Positions 33,765-42,786 of a stretch of DNA of 64,000 bases are shown here, in pieces. Positions within the stretch are counted from its first letter, which is position 1, and every line of letters starts with the position of its first letter. Location: positions 21,584-85,583 of the forward strand of contig JAAYFS010000004.1 in assembly GCA_012728115.1 (NCBI GenBank), given 5' to 3'. The translations under genes were made by a program, and so were the position numbers. The notes under the pieces are model-generated. The model saw only the letters and a program-made list of their open reading frames with translations. It made no database searches and was not told the DNA's origin. The DNA is from Bacillota bacterium (GTDB taxonomy: Bacteria; Bacillota; Limnochordia; Darwinibacteriales; JAAYFS01).

Positions 33765-34863
33765 ATGGAAATTAGAGAAATAAAAGATAAAATTGAAGCT
33801 CTTAATAAAAGGGTAGAGCAAATGGGGGAGTATCTTTGACATTGACCAGAAACGGGAGGAAGTTGCCCGACTGGATAATGTTATGACTGAGCCTGGTTTT
33901 TGGGACGATCAGGATAAAGCGCAAAAAGTCATTAAAGAAGCAAATGAAATTAAGCGCACTCTCGAAGAGTGGGAAAAGGCGCAACGCGTTGTTGAAGATG
34001 CTCTAGTTATGTTGGAACTTGGCGAAGAAGAAAATGATCACTCTTTGTTAGCTGAGGTTTCCGAGAATGTTGATGAATTAGTTTCGATAGTGGAAAAACT
34101 TGAATTAAACGCACTATTAAGTGAACCATATGATTCGCATAATGCCATATTGAGTATTCACCCAGGGGCAGGTGGAACGGAGTCACAGGACTGGGCACAG
34201 ATGTTACTGCGGATGTATACGCGCTGGGCTGAGGATCACGAGTATGATGTTCAAGTTCTTGACCTATTGCCTGGAGATGAAGCTGGAATAAAAAGTGCTA
34301 CTCTCTTGATCTCAGGACCAAATGCTTATGGATATCTTAAAGCCGAAAAGGGAGTTCATCGCTTAGTCAGGATCTCTCCATTCGATGCCTCTGGAAGAAG
34401 GCATACTTCCTTCACTTCGATCGATGTTACACCCGAGATTGAAGATGATATTGCAGTAGATATTGATCCAAATGATTTGCGGATCGATACTTATCGGGCG
34501 AGCGGTGCTGGTGGTCAGCATGTTAATAAAACGGATTCTGCTATCCGAATTACGCATTTGCCAACAGGAATTGTTGTTCAATGTCAATCGGAGCGTTCAC
34601 AACATTCGAATAAAGAATCAGCGATGAAGATTCTTCGTTCTAAATTAGTTGAATTAGCCGAACAACAGCGAAAAGATAAGCTAAAAGAAATTAAAGGGGA
34701 ACAAAGTGAGATCGGATGGGGAAACCAGATCCGCTCCTATGTGTTCTGTCCATACACCATGGTGAAGGATCATAGAACTAACATTGAAATTGGAAATGTT
34801 GATTCGGTGATGGATGGTAACATCGATCCATTTATCGAAGGATTTTTACGCACGAAGGCTTAA
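33765..34863 (+). CDS. prfB: Peptide chain release factor 2, programmed +1 frameshift
   Basis: Recognises UGA and UAA stop codons and triggers peptide release. The gene starts at ATG 33765 and reads 24 codons to an in-frame TGA at 33837-33839. The ribosome must shift +1 at CTTTGAC (33834-33840), continuing in the frame that ends at 34863, for a 365-residue product. A Shine-Dalgarno-like GGGGGAG a few bases upstream of the shift site stimulates it, as in E. coli and Bacillus. The RF2 tripeptide SPF, in [12 protein letters not shown], and GGQ at residues 249-251 are present. The shift gives autoregulation by RF2 level. It should not be read as a pseudogene. Confidence 0.96.
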
Positions 34864-34893
34864 CCTACCAATCGCCTAAGGGGAGGTCGTTTT

Positions 34894-35601
34894 GTGAGAC
34901 GAATAATTGCAGCAGTAGTCTTGATCGCTTTAGGAGTTACCCTTCTTGCGTCAATTAAAATGTTGCCTAAATACCTTGCTGCTGAAATAGAGAAGGTTAT
35001 TCGTGAAGAGGTTGTGGTGGAGAATCTCGAGATTAGCATTAAATCTCACTCGGGTTTTCCACTTTTGCTTGGGAAAATAGATGAGGTTGACGTAAAGGCT
35101 ACCAATTTGATCGTGGAAGGATTGACGGTTGATAAGCTCGAAGTCGAAGTTAAAGACCTTAAGCTAGATATACAATCCCTTTTTCGCGATCAAGAATTGG
35201 CCTTTCAAGATGTAGATTCTATAACTGCCTGGGTTGCACTTAGTGAGGAAACGATTAACAATTATTATCATCAGTATGTCGATCAGCAGCAAGCTTTTGT
35301 AATTGATCTAGCAGAGGATGGGGCGATCCTCAATGGAAGTATTAAGTTCTGGAATGTAACTTGGGATGTTGCCCTAAAAGGTCGCTTTGAAATCACTGGA
35401 CCAACACATATGCAAATTCGTTTTCTACCCGAGGAATTATTGATAGCTGATACAAGGTTTCCACAGGTCTTGCTAGAAATAATTAATGATCAATATCAAT
35501 TCGCTTTTGATTTCAGTTCATTGCCAGTACCGATAGAGCTAAATCAGGTCAAAACAGAGGGTAATACTTTGATGATCTTTGGTTCTAGTCCAAATCGGTA
35601 A
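34894..35601 (+). CDS. LmeA-like (DUF2993) lipid-binding envelope protein
   Basis: A 235-residue protein with an N-terminal membrane anchor or signal (IIAAVVLIALGVTLLASI) and an extracytoplasmic domain with repeated beta strands and amphipathic segments such as GKIDEVDVKATNLIVEGLTVDKLEVEVKDLKLDI. This is the DUF2993/LmeA pattern; the mycobacterial member binds phospholipid in the cell envelope. The start is GTG with AAGGGGAGG upstream. The gene stands between prfB and a set of envelope polymer genes, consistent with an envelope role. Confidence 0.75.
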   Translation: MRRIIAAVVLIALGVTLLASIKMLPKYLAAEIEKVIREEVVVENLEISIKSHSGFPLLLGKIDEVDVKATNLIVEGLTVDKLEVEVKDLKLDIQSLFRDQELAFQDVDSITAWVALSEETINNYYHQYVDQQQAFVIDLAEDGAILNGSIKFWNVTWDVALKGRFEITGPTHMQIRFLPEELLIADTRFPQVLLEIINDQYQFAFDFSSLPVPIELNQVKTEGNTLMIFGSSPNR

Positions 35602-35633
35602 TAGCGTTACTATGCATTTTGATGAGGTGCAAT

Positions 35634-37358
35634 ATGCAAAATCGGTGGCTATGGTTAATTCTTGTTAGTTCCTTAATTCTTTCTTTGATTTTTATTTTCC
35701 CGAGACTCCAAATTGAGCAAACGAACAATACTGTGCAATTGATAGTGGACTATGAGAGTTTAGAAGAATTAGCATTACTTGCTGATGTTGAAATCGATGA
35801 CCTGTTAAGAATGGTTAAGGAAGTGGGCATCGATTATGTCTCACTTCAACAAAGGAATATAGGTTCATACGCTTTACTTGGTGAGGAGCTACCAACTCAT
35901 CTGAGCGAGTATCTTGATAGTAATAATATTCCGATCAGAGATTTAGTTTCTTTGCCAGCTGGTTTTCTTTCAGAAGATTTGTGGCGGATTCAACAACATG
36001 ATTTACAAATTGTGCCGCGGCTAAGCAATGCTCCTTGGAATATTACAAAACAATTAACAACTCTTAGAAAAATACCAACCAAATTAATTCTTTTTGCGGG
36101 AGAAGATGTACTTGGTTATCCAGAGTTTTTGGGTGAGGTTAGCGATTATCTTTCATCAAATGACTACATGGTAGGAACTATTGAATTTAGTAATCAACGA
36201 GGGTTGTCTCAATTCACAACTGTTGAAAATACTGTGAGAGTACATGAAATTAACCCAAAGGAATTAAGGAATCTTTCGAACGAGGAGATAGTTTCTCGTT
36301 TCCTCAGAGCGGTACGAGAGCGTAATATTCGGGTACTGTATTTACGCCCCATTTTGATGGAAAAAAATACAGTGGAAGATAGTGTCGCTTACTTTTCTGA
36401 GCTAATTACTGAACTAGAGAACAACGGATATCAATTGGGTGAGGCTAAACCTTTCGCCAAGTGGGAACGTTGGAAGGGTTCGTTTATCATAGGCTGGGTA
36501 GGGGTTATAGCTGCGAGCGTGATACTTGGTAGTTACTTGTTTAGACTTTCTTTTCCAATAAACTTAGTATTGTTACTTGGTTTGCTTGGAGCAGTGATCG
36601 GTGCTTCCTATTTTGATTTCCGACTCACCCAACAGATCATGGCATTGGTCGCAGCAATGGTTTTCCCCAGCTTAAGTATCGTTTTTGTATCACGAACGAA
36701 ATACGACTTACTACCATCCTACCTTAATGCCGCTCTAATTTCTTTAATCGGTGCTGTCTTTGTAGTGAATTCACTTGGAGAAACTGCCTACCTTGTTAAA
36801 CTAGAGGAATTTCGTGGGGTTAAATTGATGCATGTAGCACCTATTATCATTGTCTTTTTAGCTGGGATATTGCAAAACTGGGACAGTAAAGCGATTCTTA
36901 AACTCTGGAATTACAAACTGCCGATCAAGCATTTAGTCTTACTTGGACTGCTTGGTTTACTAGGTTTATTCTACTTAGGACGAACAGGCAATTTTATCCT
37001 GCCTGTCAGTCAATTCGAGTTGGCGGTACGTAATTGGTTAGAAAAAACTTTGATAGTTAGACCGCGAATCAAGGAATTTTTATTTGGTCATCCATTATTG
37101 GTTCTTGCATTGCGAACGAGAAAGCCAAAAGGGTGGTCGTGGTTCTTTGTGTTTGCTGTTATTGGCCAATTATCCATAGTTAATACTTTTTGTCATCTGC
37201 ATACCCCATTGGTAATTAGTTTAATGCGAATGGCATATGGATTGATCCTTGGTTACTTGTTCGGCTTGATATTGTTTAAGCTGTTTGTCATCCTGAAAAG
37301 GTGGTTAGAGAATGATACTGATCTCGGGATATTACGGATATGGCAATCTCGGAGATGA
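35634..37358 (+). CDS. DUF5693 family membrane protein
   Basis: A 574-residue protein with an N-terminal membrane segment, an extracytoplasmic domain of about 240 residues (IVDYESLEELALLADVEIDDLLRMVKEVGID) and then seven or more membrane helices from about residue 285. The family is DUF5693, commonly found next to csaB in Bacillota with S-layers; its function is unknown. Context suggests a role in making or moving the pyruvylated secondary wall polymer. ATG 35622 is in frame, but GAGGTG at 35624-35629 points to ATG 35634. Its end overlaps csaB by 47 bases. Confidence 0.8.
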   Translation: MQNRWLWLILVSSLILSLIFIFPRLQIEQTNNTVQLIVDYESLEELALLADVEIDDLLRMVKEVGIDYVSLQQRNIGSYALLGEELPTHLSEYLDSNNIPIRDLVSLPAGFLSEDLWRIQQHDLQIVPRLSNAPWNITKQLTTLRKIPTKLILFAGEDVLGYPEFLGEVSDYLSSNDYMVGTIEFSNQRGLSQFTTVENTVRVHEINPKELRNLSNEEIVSRFLRAVRERNIRVLYLRPILMEKNTVEDSVAYFSELITELENNGYQLGEAKPFAKWERWKGSFIIGWVGVIAASVILGSYLFRLSFPINLVLLLGLLGAVIGASYFDFRLTQQIMALVAAMVFPSLSIVFVSRTKYDLLPSYLNAALISLIGAVFVVNSLGETAYLVKLEEFRGVKLMHVAPIIIVFLAGILQNWDSKAILKLWNYKLPIKHLVLLGLLGLLGLFYLGRTGNFILPVSQFELAVRNWLEKTLIVRPRIKEFLFGHPLLVLALRTRKPKGWSWFFVFAVIGQLSIVNTFCHLHTPLVISLMRMAYGLILGYLFGLILFKLFVILKRWLENDTDLGILRIWQSRR

Positions 37359-38358
37359 AGCTATTTTAGCAGCATTAGTAGAACAACTTGTAGATTTGGG
37401 AGTGGAGCGTTCAAGAATTGTTGTTCTCTCGGGGAATCCAGAGCAAACCGAAAAGCATCATAATATTATCGCTATCCATCGTTATGATGGATGGCGATAC
37501 ATAAACTATCTTCGGAAGGCAAAGCTTGTAATAAGTGGTGGAGGATCACTTTTCCAGGATGTAACAAGCAAGCGAACAATTCCTTATTATCTCGGAATTA
37601 TTGAACTAGCCTTTCTTTTTAGAGTACCCGTGGTTATTTTCGGTCAAGGGATTGGTCCAGTTAATTCGATGGTATTTCATAATTGGATTAAGAGGGTCGC
37701 GCGCAGGGCAAGGGGTATCGTTGTTAGAGACCAGGTGAGTGCCCAGTTTTTTGATGATTTGGAACGAGATATTTATATCGGTTGCGACCTTGTTTTTGGA
37801 TGGTCCAAAGCTTACCAGCCAGTCAAGAACAAGAGTAATCGGATGTTAATTAATCTTCGATCTTACCCAGAATTCTATTCGTTCAAAACAGAATGGAGAA
37901 ACCTAGTAAAAAATCTAATTCAACATTCTGGTTACCGAGTGGAGTTTATTGCCCTTGGTCCAGGTGACATTGAAATAGGGAAGAGTCTCGCTATCTCTGA
38001 CCTTGTTATCCGAAATCCAGGCACGGCCGAAGAAGCGATCAATGAATTTGTACAAACGGATATCTGTATTTCCATGCGATTACATGGACTGATTTTTGCT
38101 GCATTGGCACAGTGTGGAATTATTGGGATCGACTACGACCCGAAAATTAACGCTCTGGGCGAACAACTAGAGGGGAAAATAGTAAATGCTCAGGTCAATG
38201 AGTTGGTACATAAGGAGATTCATGAGGAAATCGAGCGATTTAAGCGGGACCACGAAAAGATTCGTCACCAGTTACAGCAACAGGTTTCTCTACTCAGGGA
38301 AAGGTATGAGATAAATAGATTTTGTTTGCAACAGCTGTTGGAGGAATACTATGGATAA
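37312..38358 (+). CDS. csaB: Polysaccharide pyruvyl transferase CsaB
   Basis: Transfers a pyruvyl group from phosphoenolpyruvate to a sugar of the secondary cell-wall polymer, creating the ligand for SLH-domain S-layer proteins. The 348-residue protein begins ISGYYGYGNLGDEAILAALV, a CsaB hallmark, and contains SGGGSLFQDVTSKRTIPYYLG and CISMRLHGLIFAALA (the RLHG motif of the family). It overlaps both neighbours, 47 bases with DUF5693 and eight with the glycosyltransferase, a tightly packed operon. No SLH-domain protein is in this window. Confidence 0.93.
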   Translation: MILISGYYGYGNLGDEAILAALVEQLVDLGVERSRIVVLSGNPEQTEKHHNIIAIHRYDGWRYINYLRKAKLVISGGGSLFQDVTSKRTIPYYLGIIELAFLFRVPVVIFGQGIGPVNSMVFHNWIKRVARRARGIVVRDQVSAQFFDDLERDIYIGCDLVFGWSKAYQPVKNKSNRMLINLRSYPEFYSFKTEWRNLVKNLIQHSGYRVEFIALGPGDIEIGKSLAISDLVIRNPGTAEEAINEFVQTDICISMRLHGLIFAALAQCGIIGIDYDPKINALGEQLEGKIVNAQVNELVHKEIHEEIERFKRDHEKIRHQLQQQVSLLRERYEINRFCLQQLLEEYYG

Positions 38359-39091
38359 AGTTCGTGTTTTGAATGTGGAAATTGACAATTATACCATGGA
38401 GGAAGCCATTGTAGCTATCGAAAATCTTATTGATAATCAAGGACCTCATCTAGTGGTAACAGCAAATTCTGAAATGATAATGATGGCAAATAAGGATCCA
38501 CTTTTGGCAGAAATAATTCGCAAAGCTGATGTAGTAGTTCCAGATGGAGCTGGAGTGGTATGGGCTAGTCGAGTTCTAGGTAGCCCATTAAAGGAAAGGA
38601 TCCCAGGGATTGAATTGATGGAAAATCTTCTCGAAAAAGCGACGGAAAAGAAATGGCGCGTTTTTTTTCTTGGTGGAAAACCTGGGGTGGCAGAACTAGC
38701 AGCTCAAAAAATGGTGCAAAAATACCCTGGTTTGAATATAGTAGGATGCCATCATGGATATTTTGATCGTACTGCCGAAGAACTTGTAGTTTCAACATTG
38801 GTAGAATCCAAACCACATCTTCTTTTTATTGGTTTAGGAGTGCCCCGCCAGGAAAAATGGGCGGCCTTAAGACTTGCTCAAGTCAAGGTGCCCGTGGCTA
38901 TGGGTGTTGGCGGAAGTTTTGATGTTTTAGCAGGTGTTTCAAAACGAGCCCCAAAATGGATGCAGAATATGTCTTTAGAATGGTTTTACCGTTTGTTAAG
39001 GGAACCACGGAGAATAAAGCGAATGAGCGTACTACCACTATTTGTTCTCTATGTATATCTTGAGCGACTAGTTACCAAGGAGGACATTTAA
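38351..39091 (+). CDS. WecG/TagA/CpsF family glycosyltransferase
   Basis: A 246-residue glycosyltransferase (GT26) that adds N-acetylmannosamine to an undecaprenyl-diphosphate-linked N-acetylglucosamine during wall polymer synthesis. Signatures are VVTANSEMIMMANKDPLLAEIIRKADVVVPDGAGVVWASR, FFLGGKPGVAE and LLFIGLGVPRQEKW, followed by GVGGSFDVLAGVSKRAPKWM. It follows csaB with an eight-base overlap, so the two likely act on the same polymer. The exact sugar is inferred from the family. Confidence 0.92.
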   Translation: MDKVRVLNVEIDNYTMEEAIVAIENLIDNQGPHLVVTANSEMIMMANKDPLLAEIIRKADVVVPDGAGVVWASRVLGSPLKERIPGIELMENLLEKATEKKWRVFFLGGKPGVAELAAQKMVQKYPGLNIVGCHHGYFDRTAEELVVSTLVESKPHLLFIGLGVPRQEKWAALRLAQVKVPVAMGVGGSFDVLAGVSKRAPKWMQNMSLEWFYRLLREPRRIKRMSVLPLFVLYVYLERLVTKEDI

Positions 39092-39949
39092 ATGGCGAGA
39101 AGTAGATGGGAAACATTTAAAACTACATTTCTTGAATACACTGGAATACTCTTAGGCGTAATTATAACCTCTATCGGAGTTAGCTGGTTTTTAATTCCAA
39201 GTAAAATTGCAGCTGGTGGAGTGAGTGGTTTATCGATCGTGATCTTCCACTGGATCGGTGTTCCTGTTGGTTTAACGATGCTAATCCTTAATATTCCCCT
39301 CTTTTTGGCTTCCTTGAAGATTCTCGGACGGATGTTTGGAGCAAAGACCATTGTAGGGGCAGTTTCGATGTCTCTCTTTATTGATCTTTTTGAAAGATAT
39401 CAGATTATCCTTACTAAGGAGCCGCTCTTAGCGTCTATTTATGGTGGAGTAATTGCGGGGATCGGTATGGGGTTAGTATTTCGTTATGGTGGTTCGACAG
39501 GTGGAACTGATATGGCTGCTCAGATCGTTGCTAAATATGTACCGATCAGTGTCGGTCAGGCCTTACTTATCGTTGATGGCTTTGTAATCGCTTTAGCTGG
39601 ATTAATGTTTGGTCCAGAATTAGCTTTATATGCCTTAATAGCTGTTTTTGTTACTACCAAAGCGATCGATGTGGTGCAAGAAGGTCAAAATTATGCCAAG
39701 GCTGCTTTCATTATTTCCGACAAGAGTCGAGAGATCGGTCAGGAGATAATGAAGCAATTAGATCGAGGTGTTACCGTACTAGATGGTGAAGGATTATATA
39801 CTGGGCAAGATCGAGAAGTTATTTTCGTTACAGTTAGTAGGCTTGAGATATCTAAGCTACGGGAATTAGTACGCAATATCGATAGTAGAGCTTTTTTCGT
39901 ACTCACCGATGTGCGTGATGTTCTCGGTGAAGGTTTTAAAAGGTTATAA
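39092..39949 (+). CDS. YitT family membrane protein (DUF161/DUF2179)
   Basis: A 285-residue protein with five or six membrane helices (about residues 15-200) and a C-terminal soluble DUF2179 domain (KAAFIISDKSREIGQEIMKQLDRGVTVLDGEGLYTGQDREVIFVTVSRLE). The motif SKIAAGGVSGLSIV and GGSTGGTDMAAQIV are typical of YitT proteins. Bacillus yvjA, of the same family, occupies the equivalent place between prfB and ctpB. Function is unknown; transport is suspected. ATG follows the previous stop with no gap. Confidence 0.9.
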   Translation: MARSRWETFKTTFLEYTGILLGVIITSIGVSWFLIPSKIAAGGVSGLSIVIFHWIGVPVGLTMLILNIPLFLASLKILGRMFGAKTIVGAVSMSLFIDLFERYQIILTKEPLLASIYGGVIAGIGMGLVFRYGGSTGGTDMAAQIVAKYVPISVGQALLIVDGFVIALAGLMFGPELALYALIAVFVTTKAIDVVQEGQNYAKAAFIISDKSREIGQEIMKQLDRGVTVLDGEGLYTGQDREVIFVTVSRLEISKLRELVRNIDSRAFFVLTDVRDVLGEGFKRL

Positions 39950-40287
39950 ATCAGTGACTCGTAAATAATTAAAGTGTAAATTATTTACATTGTATAAGCC
40001 CTATCCAGGGCTTATAATGAAAAGTAAAGATAACTAACATAAGTTAGGCCCAATAACATTATTGTATTTTATTATTTATTGAGTAATGATTAAGTTACGG
40101 TCAATGAGTTTCATTCTCTAAGCGAAAGATATGAGGCATGGTAAAGAAGTTGGTAAAAGTTCTGATTTAGCAGGAATTCTTATGTTAAAGGCTAAAAGAG
40201 TAATTGACAATTCATTGAAGTGATAGAGAAGTCATAGAATTAATATGAACTTTTGTATCCGATCTTAGATGTTATAGGAAGTGAGTG
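39950..40287. other. Intergenic region with inverted repeats
   Basis: This 338-base A/T-rich gap holds a perfect ten-base inverted repeat, TATAAGCCCT at 39993-40002 with AGGGCTTATA at 40007-40016, which could be a terminator without T tract or an operator. A weaker AAATAATT/AATTATTT repeat lies just before it. A TTGACA at about 40204 could be a -35 box for ctp but has no clear -10. I see no coding frame. Confidence 0.55.
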
Positions 40288-41526
40288 ATGGAAATGCGAT
40301 TTCGAAGATCCATCTTGATTGCGATTATACTGCTACTAGCCACAGGAGTTTATTTAGGCGTTGTTCACCCCCATGTATCTGAGGCTGGTGATGGGATTGC
40401 TAAAGTTGATGAGATCGGTGTAGTAATGGAGACAATTGCCTTGGTTACTAATAGGCATTTTTACCAACCGGTTAGTCCACTTAAATTAATAAAATCTTAT
40501 GTCGCTAATGGAACGATCAATGGGATGTTAAGTGAGGTAGTTGAGGATGATTATACCCGCTACATGGATCCTCAAGCGACAGAATATATGTTAAGTGATA
40601 CTCAAGGTTCATTTGGCGGTATTGGAATTGTGATTGGAATGCGTGAGGGTCAACTTACCATCGTGTCCCCGATTAAAGGAACGCCAGGTGAGCGCGCGGG
40701 TTTGCGCAGCGGTGATAAGATCATGGTGATCGATGGCAAAGAAACTGCTTATATGAGCCAGAACGAAGCGGTAAGTCTGATGCGAGGACCAGTTGGTGAG
40801 GCAGTTACTATAATTATTCAACGTGGCGACGAAGACGAGCAACTGGAGGTTCAGATCATCAGAGATATGATCGAAGTTGATTCCGTTAGTGAACCCAAAA
40901 TGTTAGATGGTAAAATCGGTTATGTTCAAATATCGAGTTTTACCGATCGAACAGCTGAAGAATTAACCACGGTATTGCAGCTCTTGGATGAACAAGGGAT
41001 GGAAGCGCTCATTTTGGATTTGCGATTCAACCCTGGAGGAACTTTATCAGCTGCGATTAGGGTAGCAGATCTATTCATTAGTTCAGGTCCGATCGTGCAT
41101 TTGGAAGATAAAGATGGAAACAGAACTACTTATTCAGCGACTAGGGCAGGAACTAGACCACAGATTCCAATGGCTGTTCTGATAAATGGTGGAAGTGCTA
41201 GTGGATCCGAGATTGTTGCTGGCGCCCTTCAGGACCATTCGATCGCGACCTTGATCGGTACCGATTCTTTTGGGAAAGGATTGGTTCAATCGATTTATCC
41301 TTTGAGCAATGGTGGTTCAGTAGCAATAACTGAGCAAGTTTATCTTACTTCCATAGGTCGCGATATCAACAAACTCGGGATAAGCCCAGACATAGTTGTT
41401 GAGATTTCTGAAGAGGAAGAAGAAGCATTGTATTTCGAGGAAGATTCGCCAGATATCCAGTTGGAAAAAGCAATTGAAGTCTTACTAGAACATCTGGGAA
41501 GAGGTAGTGAGCGAGGAGTGGCATAG
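40288..41526 (+). CDS. S41 family carboxyl-terminal processing protease (CtpA/CtpB-like)
   Basis: Membrane-anchored or secreted serine protease of 412 residues that cuts C-terminal tails of envelope proteins. After a signal or anchor (SILIAIILLLATGVYLG) come a PDZ domain (GSFGGIGIVIGMREGQLTIVSPIKGTPGERAGLRSGDKIMVIDG) and the S41 catalytic domain. The catalytic dyad is Ser305 in NGGSASGSE and Lys330 in FGKGLVQ, the 25-residue spacing known from E. coli Prc and Bacillus CtpB. The start could also be GTG 40285 or ATG 40294. The MinJ-like gene follows immediately, as for ctpB and minJ in Bacillus. Confidence 0.92.
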   Translation: MEMRFRRSILIAIILLLATGVYLGVVHPHVSEAGDGIAKVDEIGVVMETIALVTNRHFYQPVSPLKLIKSYVANGTINGMLSEVVEDDYTRYMDPQATEYMLSDTQGSFGGIGIVIGMREGQLTIVSPIKGTPGERAGLRSGDKIMVIDGKETAYMSQNEAVSLMRGPVGEAVTIIIQRGDEDEQLEVQIIRDMIEVDSVSEPKMLDGKIGYVQISSFTDRTAEELTTVLQLLDEQGMEALILDLRFNPGGTLSAAIRVADLFISSGPIVHLEDKDGNRTTYSATRAGTRPQIPMAVLINGGSASGSEIVAGALQDHSIATLIGTDSFGKGLVQSIYPLSNGGSVAITEQVYLTSIGRDINKLGISPDIVVEISEEEEEALYFEEDSPDIQLEKAIEVLLEHLGRGSERGVA

Positions 41527-42783
41527 ATGACATATTTCTGGGAGATTCTGTCATTTGTTGGTAGAAACATGGTGTACATGTTTACCAACACCCAATTCTT
41601 ACTAATCACTGCGGTAGTTTTTTTCCTTGTTCATGGTCAATACAAAAAGATTCATTTCAGGGAGAAAAGAATGTTTGGTTTTGCTCGTGGCAACCCATTA
41701 CTCGATACCATTGAGTCTTTCGGGTATGGGTTAATTGGTGGTTTTCTGGCGACCTTTTTATTTTTTTTGTTAGGAGTATCCCTAACTGAAGCAGGAATAT
41801 TGTACCTGTGGTTAGGTGCCATTTTATTGATGTTGATCCATCCTCGCTTTTTGTGTTTTTCTTATTCTGGTGGGATCTTAAGTGTTTCAAGCATTATTTT
41901 TGGATTTCCGAAGATCGATGTGGTCGCTGTAATGGCATTAGTAAGCATACTACACCTGGTAGAAGCGTCTTTAATTTGGATTCATGGAGAAAAGAAAGCT
42001 AGCCCTGTTTATCTTAAACACAAGAGTGGAAGAATTGTCGGAGGCTTCATGATGCAGAAATTCTGGCCACTACCGTTTATTGCTCTTGCTTATACTGTGG
42101 CAAGTTTGAGTATGGTTGAGGAAGGGATCATGATGCCGAATTGGTGGCCGATCGTTAAACCCGAAGTGGTGATCCCCGAAGGTATGGGTTTGGTTTATTT
42201 TTTGATTCCTGTGATGGCAGCTTTAGGTTATAGTGATTTTTCGGTTACTATGCAACCACAAGAAAAATGCAACCAAACCGCCCTTCATCTTGGACTATTT
42301 AGTATCCTATTATTAGGGCTCGCGTTATTAGCGGATCGTTTCAATTCTTTAGCGATTTTACCTGCTTTATTTGCACCGCTTGGGCATGAATTCGTGATCT
42401 ATTTGGGTAATAAACGTGAAGCGAAGGAAGAACCGATCTATGTGAGCAACCAAAGTGGAGTGATGATTCTAGATGTTTTTCCCAACTCCCCAGCGGATAA
42501 AATGGGTTTGCGTTCAGGAGATATCATCAAGAGTGTTAATGGTGTTGAAGTGTACAATTCGCGAGATTTTTTGTTCCAGATGACTCCGTGGCTGATTGAC
42601 CCAGTCTTGGAAGTGGAGAATCAGCTTGAGGGGACGAAACGTCATGCCGTGAGTTTCAGAGGAAAAGTACCACCGATAGGAATTATTCCTGTTCCTGAGT
42701 ATAATCGCGGCGCTTATATCCAGATTAAAGAAGGCCGTTTGATTTCCTGGATAAAGAATATCTTTCGACGGAAAAAGAGGTAA
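41527..42783 (+). CDS. Polytopic membrane protein with C-terminal PDZ domain, MinJ-like
   Basis: A 418-residue protein with about seven or eight membrane helices over residues 1-300 and a single PDZ domain at about 320-400 (MILDVFPNSPADKMGLRSGDIIKSVNGVEVYNSRDF). The layout and the position right after a ctp gene match Bacillus MinJ, which bridges DivIVA and MinD at the division site. Loop sequences are not conserved enough to be certain. The start codon adjoins the ctp stop. It might instead regulate proteolysis together with the ctp product. Confidence 0.7.
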   Translation: MTYFWEILSFVGRNMVYMFTNTQFLLITAVVFFLVHGQYKKIHFREKRMFGFARGNPLLDTIESFGYGLIGGFLATFLFFLLGVSLTEAGILYLWLGAILLMLIHPRFLCFSYSGGILSVSSIIFGFPKIDVVAVMALVSILHLVEASLIWIHGEKKASPVYLKHKSGRIVGGFMMQKFWPLPFIALAYTVASLSMVEEGIMMPNWWPIVKPEVVIPEGMGLVYFLIPVMAALGYSDFSVTMQPQEKCNQTALHLGLFSILLLGLALLADRFNSLAILPALFAPLGHEFVIYLGNKREAKEEPIYVSNQSGVMILDVFPNSPADKMGLRSGDIIKSVNGVEVYNSRDFLFQMTPWLIDPVLEVENQLEGTKRHAVSFRGKVPPIGIIPVPEYNRGAYIQIKEGRLISWIKNIFRRKKR

Positions 42784-42786
42784 TTT

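Noticed and set aside
33765..33839. prfB as a pseudogene with premature stop
   Set aside because: The stop is the programmed frameshift site; the downstream frame is complete with SPF and GGQ motifs.
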